This document shows positions 15,790 through 20,747 of a DNA stretch of 25,967 nucleotides, piece by piece. How positions within the stretch are numbered: position 1 is the stretch's first letter; the number at the start of each line of letters is the position of its first letter. Source of the stretch: a virus. Where the stretch lies: the IMG/VR virus record IMGVR_UViG_3300005253_000604, positions 1 to 25,967 of that record, one strand, 5' to 3'. The notes below the pieces were generated by a model. That model worked only from the letters and a program-made list of their open reading frames with translations. It searched no databases and was not told the origin of the DNA. The position numbers were made by a program, and so were the translations under genes.

Positions 15790-16356
15790 CTAGGACGCTG
15801 GCGTCTTATCCCACTCTAGCTTCTTGGCGATGCGATCCGCCAAGTGTGTCAACCCGTGCTTGCTTGGCTCGGCAAGCGTAGCATCCCGTCGTTCATCGCC
15901 TACTTCGTCGGCACCGTGCTGCTCGACAACCTGGCGACTGTTCAGACCTTCCGGGCCGTAGACGTAGCGAGTACGTGAGCCGTTACCGCCACTCTTGACA
16001 ACTGTGCGCTTGCCGAGAGTGTTGACTACAACCTTGTCAGCCTCGACAGGCTCAGGCCCGACAGGCACCGTGATGGTCACATTGGCGATTTCGTGACGGC
16101 CCATGGTTGCCATGTCAAACTTGTGCACCAACGGCAGCACGGCGGCACGGATGCCCTCGTACACTGCCACCAGCTCGAATGTGTCTACATCCGACTGTGA
16201 CTTTGTAGCCGCACGCTCGGCCTTGGTGACCGTCGTTGCAGCCTTAACGATGTCAGCCGCCGAGCCGTCTTTCCTCAGCCCGGTAAACTCCTTGTTCGCA
16301 GCCTCAAATGCCGACTTGGCATCCTTGGCAATTACTTCTAGTTCTTGTCTCGTCAA
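15790..16356 (-). CDS. Moron-like hypothetical protein (188 aa)
   Basis: The only minus-strand gene within the rightward arm. The start is TTG at 16356 with AAGGAG six bases upstream. Residues 1-60 are an Ala/Lys-rich helix pair (ELEVIAKDAKSAFEAANKEF); residues 88-130 are beta-rich and include KSGGNGSRTRYVYGPEGLNS, followed by a His/Glu-rich helical tail. No family recognised. It is visibly richer in G and C and uses GCC, GGC and CGT-type codons where neighbours favour CTA, GGT and AGG, suggesting a different origin. It has its own consensus promoter and a hairpin after its stop, the build of a phage moron. Function unknown; expression apart from the main programme is likely. Confidence 0.75.
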   Translation of the reverse strand: MTRQELEVIAKDAKSAFEAANKEFTGLRKDGSAADIVKAATTVTKAERAATKSQSDVDTFELVAVYEGIRAAVLPLVHKFDMATMGRHEIANVTITVPVGPEPVEADKVVVNTLGKRTVVKSGGNGSRTRYVYGPEGLNSRQVVEQHGADEVGDERRDATLAEPSKHGLTHLADRIAKKLEWDKTPAS

Positions 16357-16416
16357 TGTTCGCTCCTTACTACTAAATGTATCGGCAGCCTAGGCAGCTA
16401 CCCCCTTACATTCATC

Positions 16417-16445
16417 ATAGTAGCACACTTCACATTAAATGTCAA
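16417..16445 (-). promoter_or_regulatory. Sigma70 promoter of the moron-like gene
   Basis: Minus-strand TTGACA (16445-16440), a 17-base spacer ending TGC, and TACTAT (16422-16417). Expected start near 16410, about 54 bases before the TTG start codon. A second TTGACA lies 14 bases further upstream but lacks a -10 partner. Confidence 0.8.
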
Positions 16446-16679
16446 GCACATTATGTCAAGTATCCATAAGTAGTTTTATTCACAATGATATGCAAGGTAA
16501 AGTTATCAATAGTCACATACGAACATGTGTGCGGTAGTGTGCAACTGCTAAAGGATGTATACAATATCACACATCACGGTAGTTGCACTGAATTGTGTAA
16601 GGGAGTATACCGTTACGGTAAGTCTACTTTACATGCTATAAACGTATTAAAGCACTGTACTTCACTTGACATAAAAGAC
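16446..16679. other. AT-rich non-coding region between divergent promoters
   Basis: Between the moron promoter and the next rightward promoter there is no convincing gene. It contains TTATTCACA at 16476-16484, which fits the DnaA-box form TTATnCACA, an inverted pair GTGCAACT / AGTTGCAC (about 16539 and 16582), and palindromic GTATAC words. One open frame (16485-16724) runs through it but lacks a ribosome site and runs over the promoter. A replication origin or regulatory region is possible but unproved. Confidence 0.4.
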
Positions 16680-16708
16680 TTGACAGTATCAAGCGGATGT
16701 GATATAAT
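16680..16708 (+). promoter_or_regulatory. Consensus sigma70 promoter for the main rightward operon
   Basis: TTGACA (16680-16685), a 17-base spacer ending TGA, and TATAAT (16703-16708): exact -35 and extended -10. Expected start near 16715. It should drive the dense gene run from 16847 onward. Confidence 0.9.
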
Positions 16709-16718
16709 AGATGTATAC

Positions 16719-16834
16719 GGTTAGACAAGAGCTAACCTTGAGAGGGGACAGCCTATGAGGGCCAGCGCACCTTAATGACGGATGCCAGCGCCCTGTACTC
16801 AAGCAACCTTACTAAAGAAACAACCTATTTTTAA
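16719..16834 (+). promoter_or_regulatory. Leader with 5' hairpin and two mini-ORFs
   Basis: GGTTAG (16719-16724) pairs with CTAACC (16732-16737) right at the 5' end of the predicted RNA. An AGGGGA site then precedes a 6-codon ORF (ATG 16755, MRASAP, TAA 16775), whose stop overlaps the ATG of a 19-codon ORF (16775-16834, MTDASALYSSNLTKETTYF). A second AGAGGGGACA copy then serves the gene at 16847. The word GCCAGCGC is directly repeated (16761 and 16784). This may be a translated regulatory leader or simply two very small genes. Confidence 0.5.
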
Positions 16835-16846
16835 GAGGGGACACAC

Positions 16847-17098
16847 ATGGACAACGAGACACTTAAGGAAGCAGCCTTGACCTTGGGAGAAGGTAACCCA
16901 GGAGCCATCAAGACTATTATCAACCTTGCCAAGGAACATGGTGAGGCACCGATAGTAGCACTCGGTGAGCTAGGTATCAAAGGCCCGGACATCTGGCTCC
17001 TGTTCAAGGACATCAATGGCGAGGACTACGGTAAGATGGCGGAGTCACTGGCGGATGGTACAGCCGTGAGTAAGTTGGAGGCACTACCGTACAGGTAA
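16847..17098 (+). CDS. Hypothetical small phage protein (83 aa)
   Basis: Clear AGAGGGGA ribosome site before the ATG. The sequence is helical and mildly acidic; GAIKTIINLAKEHGEAPIVA is followed by LGIKGPDIWLLFKDINGEDY and a final helix. The second segment (GxxGPxIWxxFKDxxGxD) resembles a recurrent motif of uncharacterised small phage proteins, from memory only. No catalytic or metal site. First full-sized gene of the main rightward operon; its stop overlaps the next start (TAATG). Confidence 0.75.
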   Translation: MDNETLKEAALTLGEGNPGAIKTIINLAKEHGEAPIVALGELGIKGPDIWLLFKDINGEDYGKMAESLADGTAVSKLEALPYR

Positions 17099-17187
17099 TG
17101 AGCCGGCAAGCCATCATCGAGGTCATCTACTATAGCATCCTAGCAGTAGCGGTACTGGTGGTACTCATGCTGCTTAGGGTAGTTTAA
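17098..17187 (+). CDS. 29-residue single-span membrane peptide
   Basis: A very small ORF starting on the TAATG overlap with the gene before it. The product is MSRQAIIEVIYYSILAVAVL followed by VVLMLLRVV: almost entirely one transmembrane helix with a short basic N-terminus and one C-terminal Arg. The coupling and the typical hydrophobic helix argue for a real gene. Membrane role unknown; small phage peptides of this kind can act on host membrane proteins or in lysis. Followed by a GGGGA ribosome site for the next gene. Confidence 0.6.
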   Translation: MSRQAIIEVIYYSILAVAVLVVLMLLRVV

Positions 17188-17196
17188 GGGGACATC

Positions 17197-17343
17197 ATGC
17201 CTAAGTACCGGATAAAGATACGCAGTGTGGTAACGCACACTAATGGACGTAGGTACGTACACTCAAGGTACATCAATGAGGTAGTTGAGCGGGCTACTCG
17301 ACCGACAGCAGCACGACACACAAGGGTCAAGAGGGTAGGATGA
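17197..17343 (+). CDS. Small basic hypothetical protein (48 aa)
   Basis: Preceded by AAGGGGA six bases before the ATG. The product is basic (MPKYRIKIRSVVTHTNGRRY, then VHSRYINEVVERATRPTAAR and HTRVKRVG), with beta-strand alternation in the first part and a helix in the second. No family recognised. It ends with an ATGA overlap with the next gene. Confidence 0.65.
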   Translation: MPKYRIKIRSVVTHTNGRRYVHSRYINEVVERATRPTAARHTRVKRVG

Positions 17344-17525
17344 GTAAGACAATAATACCTAGCAGTAACCCAGGTACCAGACGGTACCAGCATGGGAAAC
17401 ATGTATTCAATCTAACAGGACACAACCTTCCACGTTTCTTCATGTGTCCTATTGAGCCTCCGGATAATGCTGGAGGTAGGCAGGCCAGGTTGAATAGATG
17501 TGCCGAGCTAGCTGTGGCACGGTAA
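17340..17525 (+). CDS. Hypothetical protein (61 aa)
   Basis: ATGA-coupled to the preceding gene. The product (MSKTIIPSSNPGTRRYQHGK...) contains His, Cys and Pro residues (GKHVFNLTGHNLPRFFMCPI, RLNRCAEL) but no complete metal-binding pattern. The spacing and codon use fit the operon. Function unknown. Confidence 0.6.
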   Translation: MSKTIIPSSNPGTRRYQHGKHVFNLTGHNLPRFFMCPIEPPDNAGGRQARLNRCAELAVAR

Positions 17526-17537
17526 GAGAGTAGGGTA

Positions 17538-17678
17538 ATGCTAAACTCAGTACAGCGGTGGATTGCAGAACAGGTACGGTTACATTGTACCTGTCGAGTA
17601 AGTCTGCGTCCTCTTGACATCATTTACGGGACACCTTACAGTCTACACACATGCAGCTACTATAAGGATGGAGGATAA
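17538..17678 (+). CDS. Candidate Cys-containing small protein (46 aa)
   Basis: An ORF filling the gap between two better-supported genes. It starts MLNSVQRWIAEQVRLHCTCR and contains a C-x-C pair, a further HTC motif near the end, and the tail SYYKDGG, whose codons also form the GGAGG ribosome site of the next gene. The start site (TAGGG, 5 bases) is weak. Its stop ends one base before the next ATG. Possible metal binding; real but not certain. Confidence 0.45.
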   Translation: MLNSVQRWIAEQVRLHCTCRVSLRPLDIIYGTPYSLHTCSYYKDGG

Positions 17679-17679
17679 C

Positions 17680-17850
17680 ATGGAAACTGTAACCGTAACG
17701 CTCAAGCACAAGGACACCAAGAAATGGTCAGAGAGGTATGATGCTGATGACAAGGACGCTGCTATCAGTGCCCTCTACGTCTCCAAGACCGCATTCAATG
17801 ACGGTGAGCGTAGGCCGGACACAATCAAGGTAACCATCGAGGCTGCATAA
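17680..17850 (+). CDS. Hypothetical protein (56 aa)
   Basis: The start at 17680 (METVTVTLKHKDTKKWSERY...) is set by GGAGG five bases upstream; longer in-frame starts lack such a site. The fold should be a small alpha/beta: strand, charged turn, helix (DADDKDAAISALYVSKTAF), strand (PDTIKVTIEAA), as in a small ferredoxin-like or dsRBD-like unit. No family named. TAATG overlap with the next gene. Confidence 0.7.
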   Translation: METVTVTLKHKDTKKWSERYDADDKDAAISALYVSKTAFNDGERRPDTIKVTIEAA

Positions 17851-18044
17851 TGTGGGTCTATGTTACCCATACACAGACCTCTATCGTGACCTGTGCTGCA
17901 CATCGGGAGGATGCAGAGGCACAGGGGTGGTCCTTCTTAGAGTACCGTGAACCAACCGACTCGTTCGTAGTTGGATGGGACTGCTACTTTGAGAGGGAAT
18001 ACCGAGGAGTTACCTTCAACCCTTGTAATAGGAATACAGATTGA
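17850..18044 (+). CDS. Hypothetical protein (64 aa)
   Basis: TAATG-coupled. Reads MWVYVTHTQTSIVTCAAHRE then DAEAQGWSFLEYREP. The first 15 residues are beta-forming and the centre an Ala/Glu helix; aromatic residues are abundant (WDCYFEREYRGVTFN). No recognised family. It shares the MWV start with the gene at 18075, but no further similarity is obvious. Confidence 0.65.
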   Translation: MWVYVTHTQTSIVTCAAHREDAEAQGWSFLEYREPTDSFVVGWDCYFEREYRGVTFNPCNRNTD

Positions 18045-18074
18045 GTCAGCTTAGAGTCCTAGTAAGGAGATAAC

Positions 18075-18296
18075 ATGTGGGTCATAAATAACAAGGATTC
18101 ACGAGGGTACTACCAGGCTGGATACTATAAGCCTGACGGTACCTTCTACATACATGATGCATACCCCACAGTTGATGAGGCCGAGTTAAAGGTAGCCTTC
18201 CTCAATGGCGGAGTATATAGTGAGGATGCAGTGACCCACCTACAGGAGATAGCTATGCACTTGGAGAATATCTCTATTAAAGGACAGGTGCACTAA
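18075..18296 (+). CDS. Hypothetical protein (73 aa)
   Basis: AAGGAG site six bases before the ATG. The product has a Tyr/Gly-rich N-terminal half (SRGYYQAGYYKPDGTFYIHD), which looks like a small beta sheet as in WGR- or AP2-like mini-domains, and an acidic helical C-terminus (EDAVTHLQEIAMHLENI). No family claimed. Overlaps the next gene by TAATG. Confidence 0.65.
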   Translation: MWVINNKDSRGYYQAGYYKPDGTFYIHDAYPTVDEAELKVAFLNGGVYSEDAVTHLQEIAMHLENISIKGQVH

Positions 18297-18529
18297 TGAT
18301 GAACCATAACAATGGCAACGGTAGTCAGCCAGAGGTTGAGCCAGGTCTGATGTCACTCAATGAGGTGATAGGCATCCTCATCTTTGGCAAGGACTTAAGA
18401 CAGGTCAAGAGGGACAAGCAGTGCATGACCTGTCCGTGTGATGCTAACGAGTTCAAGGATGACATCAGCCGGAAGGAGTACCTTCAGTCCGGCATGTGCC
18501 AGCACTGTCAGGATAAGGTGTTCGGATGA
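18296..18529 (+). CDS. Putative zinc-finger protein (77 aa)
   Basis: TAATG-coupled. The N-terminal half is an Asn-rich then hydrophobic segment (LMSLNEVIGILIFGKDLRQV). The C-terminal half has a four-Cys arrangement: CMTC at about 43-46 and CQHC at about 69-72, separated by FKDDISRKEYLQSGM. The D-D-x-S-x-K-E-Y...SGxCQxCQD pattern recurs in uncharacterised small phage proteins in my recollection. A zinc ribbon fold is likely; partner unknown. Overlaps the next gene (ATGA). Confidence 0.7.
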   Translation: MMNHNNGNGSQPEVEPGLMSLNEVIGILIFGKDLRQVKRDKQCMTCPCDANEFKDDISRKEYLQSGMCQHCQDKVFG

Positions 18530-19065
18530 AGTTCAGTATATCCCAACCAATGACCTCTGCTAGCGGTGAAGCAGCCAAGCATGGGTACAAGGTATACCAC
18601 GGTCGGAGTGGTAGGCGGTGGCTAGTAGCGGACACTGATACACCAGCGGAGAACATTTACGTTGAGGACCCTAGGCCAGGTTCACTAGGATTTGGTGGTA
18701 GGACACTCACCTTTGACTTAGTATATGGCGGAGAGCTAAAGCTTCAAGGTCCATGGATGTCTAGTTCTGGAGCCTTGTATGCTGATACGGGGGTTGATGT
18801 AAGGGATACACATAAGACCATAGGTATAGTAGCCTTTAAGCGGGGGTGGTTACACGCTATAATACCAAACGGTTGGAACTCAGAGGGGTGTGAGTACGAG
18901 GACATCATATACTATGACAGAGGGCCAGTCATAGGCAGGTACAACCGTATCATAGACATAGCACAGGAAGCAGCGAACAAGTCAGGTAAGCTGGTGTTCT
19001 ATGCTATGAGGTCTAGCGGTGGCGGGTCATCAGGTAGGATGAAGCCAAAAGAGGTGCCAGTATGA
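18526..19065 (+). CDS. Hypothetical phage protein (179 aa)
   Basis: ATGA-coupled. A beta-rich protein with the conserved-looking segment GGRTLTFDLVYGGELKLQGP, then WMSSSGALYADTGVDVRDTH and an Asp-Arg-Gly turn (IIYYDRGPVIGRY). The C-terminus is a helix plus a Gly/Ser-rich tail (MRSSGGGSSGRMKPKE). I associate the GGxTLTFxLxxGxxxxLxGPW motif with uncharacterised siphovirus proteins of the early region; no function is known to me. No membrane segment or signal peptide. Confidence 0.7.
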   Translation: MKFSISQPMTSASGEAAKHGYKVYHGRSGRRWLVADTDTPAENIYVEDPRPGSLGFGGRTLTFDLVYGGELKLQGPWMSSSGALYADTGVDVRDTHKTIGIVAFKRGWLHAIIPNGWNSEGCEYEDIIYYDRGPVIGRYNRIIDIAQEAANKSGKLVFYAMRSSGGGSSGRMKPKEVPV

Positions 19066-19259
19066 GTACCTACTGTGACTACTGCTACAGTAGGGAACAC
19101 GCATCATGGGAGTGTCCTAAGCTAGCACAGTCATTACAGAGGGACGTTGATAATGCTAGTAGTGAGGAGCTAGAGGCAGCAGCAGATATGTGGGATAGGC
19201 TGGTCCTTACTGAGGATGAGAAGGTCAGACAGCTACCTGTTAACCCTGATTTATCATGA
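19062..19259 (+). CDS. CCHC zinc-knuckle-like protein (65 aa)
   Basis: ATGA-coupled. The N-terminus is MSTYCDYCYSREHASWECPK: C5-x2-C8-x4-H13-x4-C18, exactly the spacing of retroviral-type CCHC zinc knuckles, which bind single-stranded RNA or DNA. The remainder is one acidic helix (NASSEELEAAADMWDRL) and a short tail. With only one knuckle and few aromatic or basic flanks, nucleic-acid binding is plausible but unproved. Located in a run of several other small Cys-containing genes. ATGA overlap with the next ORF. Confidence 0.7.
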   Translation: MSTYCDYCYSREHASWECPKLAQSLQRDVDNASSEELEAAADMWDRLVLTEDEKVRQLPVNPDLS

Positions 19260-19393
19260 CTAGAAACAGACACATCCGCACACCTCCTAAGACACGTAAA
19301 CAGAAACAGAAGGACAGACAGAAGAGGCTTGACCGTCAGGCTACTAAGAGTAGTCACCGTAAGAACAAGCCACCTTGGAGAGCAGATAAGTAA
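19256..19393 (+). CDS. Very basic small protein (45 aa)
   Basis: ATGA-coupled to the zinc-knuckle gene and TAATG-coupled to the next. The product (MTRNRHIRTPPKTRKQKQKD followed by RQKRLDRQATKSSHRKNKPP) has nearly half Arg, Lys or His, with Gln-rich helical character in the middle. Such a peptide would bind nucleic acid electrostatically or be a small assembly factor; neither can be shown. The tight double coupling supports reality. Confidence 0.65.
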   Translation: MTRNRHIRTPPKTRKQKQKDRQKRLDRQATKSSHRKNKPPWRADK

Positions 19394-19578
19394 TGGATGA
19401 CATGACCGGACAACAGGTCGGACTAATCCTTAGAGGTGTCTCAGTAGAGGAGGCACGTAGAGGATTAGTCATCATAAGGAAACCGAGAAGGTGTAACACG
19501 GTAGTATGTGAGATATGTGACTGGACTAGGTGCCTGTTACATAAAGGACATTATGGAAGGTGTAAGTTCCGTGAGTGA
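19393..19578 (+). CDS. Small Cys/His protein (61 aa)
   Basis: TAATG-coupled. Reads MDDMTGQQVGLILRGVSVEE at the start, then a basic strand (RRGLVIIRKPRRC) and a Cys/His cluster CNTVVCEICDWTRCLLHKGHYGRC. The last part (C...L-x-KGH-x-G-x-C) resembles the C-x-L-P-x-GH-x-G-x-H ending found in many short phage zinc-finger proteins. Probably one zinc-binding unit; role unknown. Confidence 0.65.
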   Translation: MDDMTGQQVGLILRGVSVEEARRGLVIIRKPRRCNTVVCEICDWTRCLLHKGHYGRCKFRE

Positions 19579-19765
19579 CCTTACACTGTGTAACTTCTGT
19601 AAGTTCTATGAACTAATAGGACCAGCTATCAAGGAACACAAGAAGGTGGAGGTAAAGGTAGATGACCAGAACCTACTACCTACTAAGGCGGCAAGAGGTG
19701 TATACATAGATGGTGAGTTCCAAGCTTGGTTCATGGAGATACCGGACAGGTGTATATGTGACTAA
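19571..19765 (+). CDS. Small CxxC protein (64 aa)
   Basis: The best start is GTG at 19571, overlapping the previous stop, with GGAAGG about 10 bases upstream; an ATG at 19553 is the alternative. The product has CNFC at the N-terminus, a helix (IGPAIKEHKKVEVKVDDQN) and a C-terminal CIC. The core GVYIDGEFQAWFMEIPDRC is beta-like. Function unknown; possibly metal binding. TAATG overlap with the next ORF. Confidence 0.6.
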   Translation: MSDLTLCNFCKFYELIGPAIKEHKKVEVKVDDQNLLPTKAARGVYIDGEFQAWFMEIPDRCICD

Positions 19766-19878
19766 TGACCTGTCCTCATAACATACTCAGAAGGGGAAGG
19801 TGGTCAGTATGTATCCGCGCACTTCACCATAAGGGAGGTCACATATATAGAATGTTATCCGGTATTCGTACAAGGTAG
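19765..19878 (+). CDS. Candidate Cys/His peptide (37 aa)
   Basis: TAATG-coupled short ORF (MTCPHNILRRGRWSVCIRAL then HHKGGHIYRML). The segment C-x4-LHHKGGH echoes CLLHKGH in the 61-residue protein two genes upstream, suggesting a remnant or short relative of the same zinc-finger type. Its stop lies at the base of the structured RNA element that follows, so translation would run into that stem. Confidence 0.45.
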   Translation: MTCPHNILRRGRWSVCIRALHHKGGHIYRMLSGIRTR

Positions 19879-20052
19879 GTATGGTGTCAGTAGCATCCCA
19901 GCATCAGTGGCAAATGTCCCCGCCATTCGGTGACCAACCGCTACTGGCACCTTACCTGCTCTGTACCCCCGCGTATGAAGCAGAGTAGGAGCTAGGATAA
20001 GGTAGGCAGTTGAAAGGGCCAAGAGTTACGGGTTAGTTGGACCTATCCCCGT
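19877..20052 (+). ncRNA. Structured RNA / leader upstream of csrA
   Basis: Bases 19877-19894 pair with 19940-19957 over 18 positions, broken only by one T-T mismatch and one G-U. Inside are a hairpin 19906-19911 / 19922-19927 and a small stem CGGT/ACCG (19928-19940). A second hairpin (CTCTG 19959-19963 / CAGAG 19981-19985) follows, then a third (ACGGG 20028-20032 / CCCGT 20048-20052, with TAG/CTA inside) whose six-base loop is TTGGAC. GGA in a hairpin loop is the recognition form of CsrA. The roughly 170 bases lack a convincing gene and end about 70 bases before the csrA GTG. It may be a cis-regulatory leader or an independent sRNA. Confidence 0.6.
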
Positions 20053-20122
20053 GTCCATGCTCAACGGTGGTCCTCAGTACGTAAGTCCTACCACTAGCCT
20101 TAGTAGCATAAGGAGGGACCCG

Positions 20123-20281
20123 GTGCTAGTAGTAACTCGCAAGGAGGAGGAGTCTATCACTATTGAGGGTGGTATAGTAATCACGGTCTTTGACATAAGA
20201 ATGAACCGAGTTAAGTTAGGTATAGTGGCGCCTGGATTGAGGGTACTACGTACCGAGCTACTAGAGAGGAAGAAATCATGA
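20123..20281 (+). CDS. csrA: CsrA/RsmA-family RNA-binding translational regulator
   Basis: From a GTG at 20123 with AAGGAGG exactly six bases upstream the product is 52 residues: MLVVTRKEEESITIEGGIVI..., matching the CsrA pattern MLVLTRKxxESIxI. Key family features are present: T5-R6 at the N-terminus, RVKLGIVAP (29-37) and VLRTELL with R43 in the place of CsrA R44, the RNA-contacting residues. A longer reading from 20051 only adds unrelated residues and lacks a ribosome site. CsrA dimers bind GGA motifs in mRNA leaders and control translation or stability. The gene's own ribosome site and first codons are GGA-rich, so autoregulation is likely. Csr relatives on mobile elements are known; in a phage it could reprogram host mRNA or time phage genes. 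Length is slightly short (host CsrA about 61). Confidence 0.9.
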   Translation: MLVVTRKEEESITIEGGIVITVFDIRMNRVKLGIVAPGLRVLRTELLERKKS

Positions 20282-20466
20282 GCCATACAATACGGTGTGA
20301 CTGGTGTGGTAAGACCTATGGTTGGGAACATGGTATCCATCCAACTAGAATGCCTTTCGGGTGGATAAGGGTTGAACCTCAGGGTCGTCACATGTGCGGT
20401 GCCTGCATACCTGACGTACAAGCCACTGATATTGAGGAAGGTTCTGAACAGGAGGAACCAGCATGA
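20278..20466 (+). CDS. Putative zinc-ribbon protein (62 aa)
   Basis: ATGA-coupled to csrA. Cys pairs CDWC (7-10) and CGAC (about 40-43) flank an aromatic, Gly-rich segment (GKTYGWEHGIHPTRMPFGWI), giving the C2-x(n)-C2 layout of a short zinc ribbon. The tail is acidic (DIEEGSEQEEPA). No family recognised; a partner or regulator role next to csrA is only positional inference. Confidence 0.7.
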   Translation: MSHTIRCDWCGKTYGWEHGIHPTRMPFGWIRVEPQGRHMCGACIPDVQATDIEEGSEQEEPA

Positions 20467-20747
20467 GTGAGGAGCATGACACATGGATAAAGGATGCTAA
20501 GTTAATCATCCAACATATACCTGAGGGGTCGGTGCTTACCGGTAAGTACAAGGATGTAGAGAAGGAAGCTATGCCTCACATCCTTGAGTCTATTGAGGAA
20601 TTAGAGAGACACCTCGATGACTTCCCTGATGTAAAGGTATGTCAATGTAGTACTGACCCTTTGTGTCCGGGCTATGACTTAGGGTGGGCAGCGGGTAATG
20701 AGTATGCATTCCCCGACGAGCCTAAAAGTGATAAGGAGGGAACATGA
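20463..20747 (+). CDS. Hypothetical protein (94 aa)
   Basis: ATGA-coupled. An acidic, mainly helical protein (DTWIKDAKLIIQHIPEGSVL, MPHILESIEELERHLDDFPD) with a Cys-containing C-terminal part (VCQCSTDPLCPGYDLGWAAG). The final codons include the AAGGAGG site of the lysin gene. Function unknown. Confidence 0.65.
   Translation: MSEEHDTWIKDAKLIIQHIPEGSVLTGKYKDVEKEAMPHILESIEELERHLDDFPDVKVCQCSTDPLCPGYDLGWAAGNEYAFPDEPKSDKEGT

Noticed and set aside
15690-15881. 63-codon plus-strand ORF
   Set aside because: Overlaps the terminator-like hairpin and the antisense of a better-supported gene; no ribosome site.
16485-16724. 79-codon plus-strand ORF in the non-coding gap
   Set aside because: No ribosome site, unusual composition for this phage, and it runs across a perfect promoter.
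19877-20052. tRNA or tmRNA gene
   Set aside because: The fold lacks a cloverleaf with a seven-base acceptor, a GTTCRA-type T-loop and a CCA end.
20051-20122. N-terminal extension of CsrA from a GTG at 20051
   Set aside because: CsrA proteins begin at the MLxLTRK strand; AAGGAGG sits exactly before the GTG at 20123, and the extension overlaps the leader hairpin.
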